A DNA stretch of 64,000 bases from Knoxdaviesia capensis. Lineage: Eukaryota > Ascomycota > Sordariomycetes > Microascales > Gondwanamycetaceae. This document shows positions 22,825-34,300 of this stretch, in pieces (the stretch's first letter is position 1; every line of letters begins with the position of its first letter). The notes under the pieces are model-generated. The model searched no databases. It was given only the letters and a program-made list of their open reading frames with translations, and was not told the DNA's origin. The translations under genes were made by a program, and so were the position numbers. The stretch is from assembly GCA_001510575.1 (NCBI GenBank), contig LNGK01000006.1, forward strand, positions 987,565 through 1,051,564. The letters are read 5' to 3'.

Positions 22825-25800
22825 CTACATAACACCCCGCACAAGCCCCGGCGCAACACCCCGCGGACTCATAACCGGCGGCGCCTTGCCCTTGCCCTTG
22901 CCCTTCCCGCTATCCTCCACCGCCATCTCGCCGCCCGCCCGCACCTCGCGCACCGCGCCGTTCTCCTCGTACACGATGAGCATGGCCTTGGGGGTGGTCG
23001 GCCCGGTCTCGTCGGCGGGGGTCTCGGGGATGCCGGCGCCGCTCGCGGCCGCGGGCGTCGCGAGCGTCTCGACCGACGAGCTGAACTTCGGCACGAGCAG
23101 GTTCAGCGGGTGCAGTTGCTGGTGGTGGGTTTGCGGCGGGCGCGGGGGGTTGTGCGTGCTCCGCGACGCGGAGTGCGTGTGCGTCTGCGAGGGGTGCTGG
23201 CTGTGGTGCGAGTGCGAGTGCGCGCGCGAGCGCGACGACGAGGAGCCGGCGGCGGCGCGGTGGCGCGGCGGGATCGGCGCGGGGATCCAGCGCTCCACGC
23301 GCTGCGGGTTCGCGTACTCGTCCGAGTCCTCGTCGTCGTCGTACGAGTAGTCGTCGCCGTCGTCGGCCATGGCGTGCGGACTCGCGGGGTACGCGAACGA
23401 CATCGGCGACATGGCCGCCATGGCCGGCGACACCAGGTCGGACGCGCCACGCGCGGGGTTGCGCGCCGACACGGCCGACTGCGGGTCATTGTAGCGCGGG
23501 CGGCTGAACGACGCCGACGAGAGCGGGCCCGCGGACAGCGGCTGCTGGTGCTTGTGCTGGTGCTGGTGCTGCTGGTACGGGCTGGCACGGCGATCGGCTG
23601 CCGTCGCGCTGCCGTGCGAGAACGCCGACGCCGTGCGCACGATCTCCGGCCCGCGGTACGACGTGGGGATCTGCGGCGACGCGGTGCGCCGGCCCTCAGC
23701 GTGGTGCGCGGCGCGGCTCGACACCGCCGGCGACCGCCGCGACTCGGTGCCGGGCGCAAACCGCGCAGTGGCCGACTGCGGCGCCGCCTGCTGCGCGGGG
23801 TTATACCGACCCGCCGTGAGCACGGGGTCGTCGCTGCGCCGGGCATTGCTCGCGCGCGCCCGGAACACCTCGTGCTGCGGGCGCGCCGGCGGCGGCTCGT
23901 CGCCCCAGCCGCGGAAGCTGGGCTGCGTGGGCAGCACGGCGGACTTGATCTGCGGCGGCGAGTGGGTCTGTTGGCGGTGGATCTCGAGCTGCTCGATGCG
24001 GCGCTGGTGGCGCTCCTCGCGCGCGATGGTGGCCGCGGCGGACGCCTTGCGCTGCTCCTTCTGCGCGTCGGTGAGGCCGATCGCCGACAGCGAGGCGGAT
24101 CGGAGACGGCCACCGGCGGCGGCGGGAGGCACACCTTTAGACGACGACGACGCCGCCACCGCCGGGGACTTGAGGGTGGTCTCGATGGTCTTCGCGGGCG
24201 CTGCTTCGAGCACCACGGGGCTGCGCGACACCCACGTCTCAACACGGTCGCGGTAGCTCCCCGCCGTCGGCGCCGCCTGCGCCGGCTTGATAACGCGGAT
24301 CTCGTCGCGGCGGGCCGACTGCGGCTCCTCCTTCTGCTTGCCCTTCGCCCCATCGTCAAGCGTGGGGCTGGCGCCGATCATGATTGTGTGCGTGGAGACG
24401 CGCTTGCCGTCGGGCGTTGCCAGCAGGCCCTGCTTGGGGCTCGCGGCGGCCAGGGCGGCTTCGCGCAGGGTGTGCGAGATCGCCAGCAGGTCCTCCACGC
24501 CCAGCGTGCCGGTCCCCTGGGCCGCATCGGGGGTCTTGGGCCGCATCAGCATCGGCGACAGCACGTGGTCGGGCCACGCCGGATCGGGCTCGCCCACGCC
24601 GGCAGACTTGATTTCGCGCAGCTTGTTGTGGTGCTTCTTGCGCGAGCGCTCCCGCACGCGCTGCGGCTGCTGCTGCTCGCCGGATCCCTCGCGGCTGGTG
24701 CGGGCGTTGTTGCTGCTGCTGCTGGTGGTGGTAGGCGCCAGGCTCGGCTTCTCCAGCGGGATCGGGCCGTTGCCGTTGGCACCGCGGGCCCAGTAGCCCA
24801 GCGGCGCGCCAACATCGGTGCGGGCGGATTTGAGCGCGGGCGACACTATCGGCTGGTCCATCAACAGAGCCGAAGGCTTGTTGTGGTGCATGCCGCGGGG
24901 CGAGTCCACGATGATCTCGCCCGAAGCCGACAGCGGCGGCGGGGGATCGGAAAACTTGATGGGCTGCCGGTCCAGGTAGTTCTGCACGATGGCCGGAATG
25001 GGGGGAGGGCCGTACTGGTCTCTGCGCGAGCCGTGCACGGGTGCGGTGGCAGGGAAGACGTGGTCGATTTCGCTCTCCTCGCTGTCCAGCAACTCCTCTT
25101 CCTCTTCCATGCGGCGGAGGACATCAGGGTCGGTCTCGAGCTTGAGTCTCGGGGGGAGAGTGCGGGTTCGCTGGGGGCTGCTGAAAGCCGGGATCTGTGG
25201 GAGGCTAGGTTGCACCGGAGCGGGGATTCCGGCGTTCTTGTAGGTCGTAGATGGGAGTTGGTCGAGCGGCTTCGGGTCGATAGGCTTTGGGGGAGATTTC
25301 GACGCTGCTCTGACAATGGGCGGCGGGCTGGCCGGAGCGATCTCGACAGACCGGTCAGAGAAGTTAGGAAGCGGCGGGAGTGGCTGTGAAGGAGGCGGCG
25401 GCGGCGGCGGAGGTGGCGGCGGGGGAGGGAACTGAGGAGAGGTTGAAGCAGGTTCACGCATGTTATTTGACCATAGAGAACCGCTTCCAGGACTGGGAAA
25501 TGGAGACTGGTCCGACATACTCTGCTCCCACGATTCGGCCTCCCCAGACCCGTACTGCTGCAGATAGTCGTCCTGGCTGTAGAACTCCTCGTCCACCATC
25601 AGGTCTTCCTCGGACGGACGATAGGCCAGCAGCCCAAGCGGGGGGCTGTCGGTATCGACAACCAAGATGCTCTTCTCGCCGCGGCCGAGGTAGCCGTACA
25701 GCCGGACCTCACCGCCTTGGAAGCCCAAGACGGCGCTGGTTCCGGCGTACACGGCTTCGTCCTCGATTCCGGTGCGGTTGGCGAGAACCACGATGATCTC

Positions 25801-26559
25801 GAACTCGGTTTCGGCGCGGATGAGCGGCTCTAGCCGGGAAATCCAGTACGAAAGCGTGTCCATATCGGGCTCTCTCGGCGCCTGGGTGAACGATGAAGCG
25901 TCCTCGCCAGTCAGCCAGGCCATGGAAATGATGGCCAGAGTGGCTTTGGACTCAAGAATGTGGTTAGCGAACTCGAACGCATCCCACGGAGCCTGGAACT
26001 TGTACGGGCTAGAACAATTAAGCGAATGTTAGATCTGAGGGCAATCGGCTAGCAATGTTTTTTTTTTCTGGCTGGCTATGACTTACTTGAGATCCATGCA
26101 GATGCCAACCGCAATTTGGCCCAGGCCAGGCAGTTCTCCAGAGTGGAAGCCCTTGCCCTCATGAGCCCAGGTTTCGTCGGTGGTGTACAAATGAGTCTTG
26201 CGGTAGTTGACGGCGGTTTCTCCCTCGCGGTTAACGATCAGAACCGAGTTGAAAAAGCCGCGACTTGAGCGCTGGCCGCCGGAGATATCCACCTTCTCGG
26301 GATATCCCACGGCAACCGGGCAGTCGTACTTGAGGGCGGTGGTGCGGGCCCATAGCGACGTCAGGCCGGAGCGCGACGGCTCGAGATGCGGCTGGATTTC
26401 CTGGAAGGACTTGAAGTTGTAGCCGGAGAAGGCCAGCTCCGGCAGCACCAGGAGGTCGATTTTGGCGAGGTCGGCCTTCAGGAGCGCGCCGTCGGCCCGC
26501 GAGAGGTTGTTGTCGATGTCGCCCTTGACCGGCGCAAACTGGAGACAGCCGATTCTCAT
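22825..26559 (-). CDS. NTA1: NTA1-type N-terminal Asn/Gln amidase with ~900-residue disordered tail
   Basis: Carbon-nitrogen hydrolase of the nitrilase family. Nta1 deamidates N-terminal Asn and Gln, feeding the Arg/N-degron pathway (family knowledge). Exons are 26559-26087 and 26008-22825 (phase 2 join, MDL/NPYKF), giving 1218 aa. The start MRIGCLQFAPVKGDIDNNL is the family N-terminus. The catalytic triad is visible: Glu41 (LPELAFSGYNF), Lys121 (YRKTHLY) and Cys154 (GICMDLNPYKF). The catalytic domain ends near residue 310. The rest is one uninterrupted frame rich in Pro, Ser, Ala and Arg, with a polyproline run near residue 370, charged helical patches, and a basic GKGKGKAPP end. Yeast Nta1 is under 500 aa, so the tail more than doubles it. 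Because the tail is in the same exon as half the enzyme, it is not a misjoined neighbour. Confidence 0.85.
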
Positions 26560-27212
26560 GGCGGCGAAGGGGCCGTCTAGACGGCAGGAGAGGGCATAGA
26601 GAGCCGGAAGCAAGAACAGAGGTGGGCAAGAGACGGGTTGAAGTCGTTGATGGTCCTCTCACACCCCAGAGAAGGAGAATGAAATCACCAAAAAATGAAG
26701 ATAGATAATAAATAATAGATAAAAAGAAGAACGTTTAAAGTGCAAGCGAGGCTGGGTGGAAGGGAACAAGAAGAGGAAAGGAACGACGCAGTAGCAGTGA
26801 CTGGGAAACGGTCACATTTACCTAGGAAGGCAAAGTCACTGAAACAAGCAGCAGCACAAGAAGACAAAATTAGCATCAAATATCTGCAAGGCAAACCCGT
26901 GCAGGCTGTGCAAGTGTTTTGGGTTTTGGAGCATCTTACCGAGTCGGATCTCTCTGGGCGCAAAACAAGGTCGGCGAAAAGCCACGAAGCGAAGATATGA
27001 GCAAATAGATCGAGTGGGAATCAGCCAGTCGGAAACTGGAGAAAGCGAGAGGCAGAAGAAAAGTGTGGGTGGGTGGGTGGAACGCGACAAAAGGAGACGG
27101 GAGAGAGAAGAGGGAAAAGGAGGGAGGAGTGTTCCCGGAATAGATTTCACCAGGAGAGGAGAGAGAGCCAGCATGCAGATGATCGACAATACAGAACGTG
27201 CTATACAATGTC

Positions 27213-27265
<53 letters not shown>

Positions 27266-29608
27266 TTATTGCAAGTCGGGAGCTGCAATCCGTGCCTTTT
27301 TGGAGGGGGCTGGAGAGTAAAGGTTCCCTCTCTCAACTTGCACTGTCTTCCAGTCGATGGCAGTTCGTTTCCCGGTTCACTGACAGGGTGGAGAGAGGAG
27401 AAGCAGAATCCAAGAACATGGGGGGGGTGCATGTGGTACCTGTTACGTGCAGACTGGGTGCATAAGGTACATCCATACGAGAGGCCCCGTTCGTCAGCAC
27501 CTTGGAGGTGGGATCTGTGGAAGTACCACTACTCGTACATAACCGTACAATGTGTACTCGTGTATGGTATGTGTGACAGTGAGAGACCCTCGATACTTGA
27601 TAAGCGGCCGGGGGGGGGAGTGTGGGATGATTGCTTGAAGAAAAAACGCCGCTGAGCGGGGGCGAAGAGGGGGGGGATGGCGATATCTGGGACGTGTCTT
27701 TCGGCCAAATATGCGCAGATTCGTTCTCCAGGGGGGCAAAATGACGACGATAACAGCACCGCGGCCAAATACACGGCCGTAGAATACCGGACACTTGCGT
27801 CTATGGTGGCTATGGTTGGTGAATGATGAAGTTGGTGATAAAATGAGAAGAAAGGTCAGACGTTGAACATAAAATTGAAATTGGCGCTTTACCCGAACCG
27901 GCCGTGATTGGGTGGTGGGGAAAGCATTTTTGGCCAATCACAGTCCACCGTTAGCCGCCGTTCCTGCCGGTTGGTGCTTGGTGCAGTGGTACTTGTGTTG
28001 GTGCTGGCGATGGCACCTTGAAGGCAAGTATCTCGCCATCACCCCGAGATACCTACTGTACAGTTTCTGCTGGTATTGGGAGGAGAGCTGAGTGCATAAC
28101 AGAGGGATTTGCGGTTCATTTTATGCTGGAGATCTTGGACTTGGAGCGTTGCTGAGGAGTTGTATGTACATGTACGTACTGTATGTGTGTACCAAACATC
28201 CATGCCTCGAGGGGCATGTTTTCCTCTGATGTTGACCAGAGGTTGCATGTACTACCCTTGTATACTGTACTCGTGTAAGTGTTGTGACAGTGGCATCCTG
28301 GCCCGACTGCAGGCCTCAGACCGTTATTGGCCACTGCAAGGAACGCGGACGGTGGGCCTTGATCTTAGCAAGCTTCAGGGATCCAGGGGTGCAGGCCAGG
28401 CCTATCCTCCTCTTCCAGGGCCCACTATCAACAGTCCTACAGGTTCTGCTGAGATCACGGCCACTGAGTGGCTCACATGTTGGTGGGGTGTGTGTGTCCT
28501 ATCACACTTGTGTTCTGTCTTTTCAAGCTCTCAGTGGGTGCTCAGACCGATGAGGAGTTTGATGGGGCTTGGTCTCTCCCGATCTGAACTTGGTTAGGGT
28601 TGGGGTTGGCATATCAGTGTCGTTCGATCTATGGTATCGCTCTTAGCCATATCCGGCTCAGTTCTTGTCTCTGTGTTTCCATTTAGTCTGTCATTGGAGG
28701 AATACAGAGTCTCGATAGTACACGGAGCTCTAATCAGTTAGTACAGTACTGTACAGTACATTCCACAAGCAAACTTAGGCTAACCAACAGTCCACCAACG
28801 CTGATAACGAGCCAACAACGAATATTACCTGGAGAGCACATCAACATATCACCACTCCTTCGAGACATCTCGTGACTACCACCTCTGCCAAGCTGCTTGT
28901 GCTATCTCCAATCTGCCTCTGCCCATGTTGAGTAAGTGACAGACCTGCCCATGCACTGCATATCGCTACCGTCCTCTCATCCCATCCTGTGTGATGAAGT
29001 TTCTATTAATACCCTCTCGGAACCCCGGAATCTGTCCCCCAAGCGGGGCCGCTCTAGCCACGATTAGACGAATAGAACACCACACATTGACACCTCAGTG
29101 TGCCTCTGCTGTGGCCCAATCGTCGGGGGTTCCCACGCACTGCAGTGTAACCCTGCTACACACACACAAAGTGTATAATAAACCTCTCTCTCTCCCGCTC
29201 TGGACATTGGCAAAAGGCCAAATAACAATGACTTCCCGACTCTGGTTTTTGGCTGATGGACAAGAACAGTAGTGTGAGACAATATTGTTTCTATTTTTGG
29301 ACTCCCGTGGCCCCCCCTGCAACACTGTGACTACGGGATGCAGATGCAAGTCAGACAAACTTGGACGACATGCCTCAACTTATGCATTCTCTTCATGTTA
29401 GACCTGTGTATTCTTTTACCAGACTCTCTCCCCTCCAAGTTGGATTTCCCAACATGATATCCCAGAACTGGCGTCCAGCCGTGAACAGTTGAGCGGTGGT
29501 GCTTCTGGCTGCACTTTCGGTGCCGGTGCACCATCCCATGTCACTGTCAGTTTCCAGCTCCTGATATCGCCCTCCCCAACATCGTTTCCGCGCTGATGCA
29601 CCCTCCTT
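26560..29608. other. 3-kb intergenic stretch upstream of NTA1-like gene
   Basis: No credible gene. The part next to NTA1 (26690-27180) is A/G-rich on plus, hence pyrimidine-rich in the NTA1 sense. It includes a (GT)25 repeat (27215-27264), two CCAAT boxes in opposite orientation (27907-27911 and 27934-27938), and several GTAC-rich palindromic stretches (28140-28280 and 28738-28760). The last 400 bp lie downstream of the secreted-protein gene. Confidence 0.5.
27215..27264 (+). repeat. (GT)25 microsatellite
   Basis: Fifty bases of uninterrupted GT dinucleotides, the longest simple repeat in the window. It is expected to be length-polymorphic between strains. Confidence 0.97.
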
Positions 29609-31392
29609 TTATCGGCCGTTGCCGTTCGGTGTGCCTGGGTGTGGCCCGCCTCTATGTACCAGGACACTGTACGTTAGCCATCTGATATCCATTCTGATCG
29701 ATGAGAATGAGGGGGAGATACGCCGGGGACAATCCTGGCTGTTCCCTCCTAGCCACGTATGCCCAGTTCCTTTCTCTTGCTGCGTGTTGTGTCCCGTGTC
29801 ACTCTCCCCGTTCTCCAGCCAGATGATAGCACGCCACTTACATGTCTTGTGTATCGTTCGGACCCACGTCGGGAAGTCTCTTGAAGGAGTTGACATGGTC
29901 CCAGCCAAACCATGCAATGCGGGAATGACGGCCACTGGGGGGATGGATATCATGGTTAGTGAGTCTGTGCCGTATGCTCCTGGCAGTAATTGCCCACAAT
30001 ACCTACGAGCGGTAAATACCGCCGACCCAGAGAGGGACACATCGCCCGGAGAAGAGTGGATCTTAATATAGAAGGATCTTCTCCTCCTTCGTCCTGGGCA
30101 TTCTTGGGAGCAAATAACCGCCCGGCGCTACACAACTCCGAGATAGAGGAGCCAAACTTACTTGATGACCGACATCACACTGCTGTCCTTCTGCCAGCGG
30201 TATCCCCACGAGATATCCCACTCGTTGTCGGGCGAGCACCGCTGCGAGTAGAAACTGAGCCGCGTCCAGTCGATGCCGCGGGGAATCGAAATGATCACCA
30301 GGCACTTGATCGGGTCGAACCCGTCGGCTGCAACCTGGAAGTCGAGAATCGTCACGTTGAAGTCGGCGTTGAACTCTGGAGAGCCAAGATGTGATGGGAT
30401 GTGTTAGTGGGAGGACAAACCCCTGATGCTGGCGACCTCTCGTTAACGAGATGACCCAGATGACAGATAGAACTCTTGATCCAAAAATAGAGAGCTCATT
30501 CGGTCGATACCTTTAGATCACCTCACACGAAGACCGCCACGTAGACAGCCAAGATATACATCACAGAACCAGTGTGATATCGGGGGGCAAAGGATCCGTC
30601 ATCACCAGCTCCCAAGGGTGTAGAATGCAAGTACTCACCGCGCGTAAAGTTGCGCACCGTCCAAGCGGGTGCGCCCCCAAGCCCATCGTTCTCCGTCCAC
30701 ACCGGCTGCCCCCGGCTGCCGTCCACCTCCGCCCGGCGGGCACGGATAGCCTCGCGTACCGCGCGCGACTTCGTCACACGGGCCTGCTCGTCAGACACGT
30801 CATGAACCTGCACGGTCTGCGGCTCGGCCGCGATGGTGTCGCGGCGGCCCTCGCGCACCCAGGCCAGATCGACGAACGCCAGCCGCTGCGTGAGCAGGTC
30901 GCGCAGCGCCACCACCACCAGCCCGTCCTTCTTGGCCTGCCACGTCGACGAGATGATGTACTGCGGGAACTCGACGCAGCGCGCGCCGCGGAGCCCGTCG
31001 AGCCGAGGCTCCGTGCGCGCGAACATGCCCGCGCTCCCACCGTGGCCTGCTGGTGGGTTGCGGCTGCTGCTGCTCTCTTGCCGGGTCCATGGGTGGCCGC
31101 GGCCGCCGATGCCGCTGTAGGGCGCTCCGTCGGCGCTTGTCGACGACGCGGGCAACTGCGCCATGATGTTGTTGAACGTGCACAGCTTGACCAGCGGGCT
31201 GGCGTCGTCGACGATGGACAGCCGCAGCTGGCAGATGCGGTTGGCGGCGCTGGTGGACGACGGGGAGCACTCGTTCTGGGCGCCGAACACGGTCCAGTAG
31301 CCCGACAGCGACGAGGCCACGGCGCTGTCGAGGCGGGCCCAGGCGGCCAGAGGGCCGCAGAGCCCATAGAGGAGCAGGGTGGTAGATTTCAT
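29609..31392 (-). CDS. Uncharacterised predicted secreted protein
   Basis: I do not recognise this family. Exons are 31392-30639, 30375-30162, 29934-29842 and 29651-29609 (phases 1, 2, 2), giving 367 aa. A signal peptide (MKSTTLLLYGLCGPLAAWA) is followed by a region beginning SGYWTVFGAQNECSPS. No second TM helix is seen. The C-terminal half looks like a compact folded domain (FNADFNVTILDFQVAADGF, FYSQRCSPDNEWDISWGYRW, SRIAWFGWDHVNSF) rich in Trp and Phe. A His/Ser/Gly-rich low-complexity insert sits near residues 85-125. Potential N-glycosylation sites include NFT and NVT. The last exon is short (ending PGTPNGNGR) and is the least certain part. It lies alone between long non-coding stretches, in the same segment as the three 12-Cys membrane proteins. 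Confidence 0.6.
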
Positions 31393-34300
31393 GGCTCGGT
31401 CGTAGATGTGTGGATCGTGAGGTAGGTGTGTATGTGTGTAGTGTGTGTGTGAGCATGAGTGTGGCCCATGACCAAGGTGACCGTGGAGTATCTGTTCACT
31501 CTGCTCGGGGGAAGGCCCGAAATTTGAAGTACGCGGCGGAGAGACTCTGTAGAACGAGAGGCAGAGTGTATGACGCTCGCAACAGACTGTCCTGGCCCAA
31601 ACATTGCCAGTTTGCCCTCCCCAACCCCCCCCCCGTCCAGGAGGACGTACATGACTGAGACGGCACTTCGAACCGATGGGAGAGTATCACCGACAAACAA
31701 AGCTTCCAGCGGCCTCCAGCCGGAATCCCGCAGAGTGTCTATCGTCGATGGGAGACAAAGGGCCCGACCGGCTTCTACTGCTACTACACATGTTTCTGGT
31801 TGTCGTTCGCATCTTGTGATGCCTGACGAACCTGGTCATCTTGGCTGTGTGTGTGTGTGTGTGCTATCCGTGAATACATGCCATCCTTGTTCGCCTATTC
31901 TGACTTGGCTTGCTGCATCACAACATCCGCCGACCGACACACGTTGACTCATGTAACAGGCCGGCTCCAGCCATGCCCGAGAGCAGACATCCCGGCAAGC
32001 AGGCCGTGAGCTGGGCTGGCCAAAACCACCAGATAGACCTCAGACAGTGTGTTTGACCGCCACCCCTTTTTGCTGTCAGTCTCCTCAGTGACACACACGC
32101 AGCGCAGGCTCCCAAAGGAAAACACCACCATCCAAGACAGTCTCTCAAGACAGCAGGCCGCTGGCTGGTGGCGTCCCGTTGACAGCAGGCCGCGTAGGAC
32201 TGTGGGAAAACAAGCAAACACCACTTGCCGGCCGCATGGAACGATAGACAAACAGCTTGGCGGATCAACCGACTGTGCGACGGGCAAATTACGGCAGACT
32301 GCAGACGAGCAGTCAGTGTCTGCCTGGCCGTCAAAGTGCCGTTGGAGTGCCCAAAAGACTTCTGGTCGGTGTTTGAGTTCGGGCATACGCATTGTGTTGG
32401 CCAGGGACTTCACCGGTCACTCGCAGAGAACAGGTCGCACTTCGCCTATACTGGACCGGACTGGCCAGGATCGCGAGGAGGCGGACTTACTGGAGACCGT
32501 ACTACTGTGCGGGTTGCAACTTTACAGTCAACCTTCGAGAAATATGTTGTCGGGCCTGTTACTCCGAAAGGACAAATGGCTTGCATACAGTTACTTCCTC
32601 TTCTCCTGTCCAGTAATAAGGGTCTGGCGCATAGCCAGTACGGATATAGCCCAGCACCGCGTTAACCCAGCACCTAAGCGGCGAGATATCCATGTCTTCA
32701 TCAAGTCATCATTGCAATGGAAATCCAGTTTGAGTCTCAAGTTGAGGTGGCTAACTCCGCGGGCGGGATTGGTCCGTTTACCGTCGGCCAGAGTCCTGGA
32801 ATCTGCAAGTGCACCGTGTTGGCGTTTACATTCGGCGCATCGACTGGGGTGGTTTGCGCCGGCGAACAAAATACAACAGAACCTCACTGCTAGAGTGAGG
32901 TAGATCAAAAAACGATAGCATGGCAAATTAAGGGTCACACTCTTCGTGTCCCGCCAGCGACTTGCAGGACTTTGTCGGCCTTCTCAATAGAGTAAGGAGA
33001 AGCGCTTTGTAACCGCCAGCGGTTGTGGGGGGTGGAAGCTCTAACCGCGCTTTTTACAAGAGGTCCAGAACATCCCAACCATGCGAGGGAGACAGAAAGA
33101 CCCCAGATCGAGCACAACACGGGAAAGAGGGGAAAAGGACCAGAGAACAGAGGGTGGGTGTGAGCGGGACCCTGCTGGAGAGGCCATCGAAAATTCCAGA
33201 GCGGCTGCCGCATGGAAATGCTTAATGAATTGCGAATGTAGAGGGTCTCGAATCTCGAATGTTTAAGATGAGCCACACCGCCGATCGACTGATGTGTTCC
33301 TGAAACTTTAGTCTCTGATATGCATCGAGCTTCTCAAAGCTCGCTCTGGGAAAGCAGCCCACACCACACCACCGTGCGTTTCTCCGTTTGTCTGTGATAT
33401 CCCGCATCACACAAACGGGTTCTACAAACACGAAATGGAAATGGCTGGGAGCGAGGAGGGAGCGAGGAGGGAATTCGCCTGGGACCACGCATTCTGCCTG
33501 ATGCAACTTACTCCTCTTTCTTGATCTTTGAACATGTGGCCTGCGGCCCTTGGACAGCAGTTGCTGTAGTATCAAAGACTGCTTTTCTTCTGCTTAAGCG
33601 AGAGAGAAACCACAGTCCAGCTTGGACAGCATCATCCATGTCGTGTTGCCCAGAAGAAAAGAGACAGTGGAAGTTTGCACAAGAAAGAGAAAGCTTGTCG
33701 CGTTCTTTAGCGACCTCTGGAGAAGGGCGAGAAAGCGCCAGTGGGCCGCTGAAATAGGCCGGCGGTTACAAGGGTCGAAGGGCTGCATCGATAGCACCCA
33801 AGTCGTTTGTACTTAGGGTACATTCAAAGGCAAACACACCTCTTCTGGCGAAAGAAGTCAGGAACTTGCCTGCGATCCAGGCGCTGGAAGAGACAGATGA
33901 TAGGGGACAAGATGCCGTTGAAGCAATCAAGGTACCTGGGTACCTGATGTACCTTGGTACCTCGACCACGTCCAACGCTAGTCCCAATACGGCTAGCCTA
34001 GCCGTCCTTCCATGGACGTCTCCAGCCAATAAACGCCGGCCGAATAAAGCGGGGCAGGCCAACTTTTCCAGCCCTCCCGTAGCTAGCGCGGGATGTGATT
34101 GGCCCGCCGAATAAGCTCCAAGAGATTACTGGAAGGAGACGGCGCTTGTGGTCAGCCAAGGCACGTGGTGATTGGCCAGAAACGACGGGCATGTCTGTGC
34201 GCCAATCAGAAGCGGGGACGGTTTTCCTCCCTTCGGTGGTTCCAATTATAGAAACAAACGTCGGTGTTCTGTAGTCTTCTTCCACACCATCCTTTTTCCA

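Noticed and set aside
22819..25389. 856-codon open frame on the plus strand
   Set aside because: Exactly antisense to the GC-rich NTA1-like tail. Arg/Leu/Val-rich composition is typical of a shadow frame, and no motif is present.
32049..32903. 284-codon open frame on the plus strand in the gene desert
   Set aside because: No start context, motif or third-position GC bias like the real genes. Composition resembles translated non-coding DNA, and two other frames are also long here.
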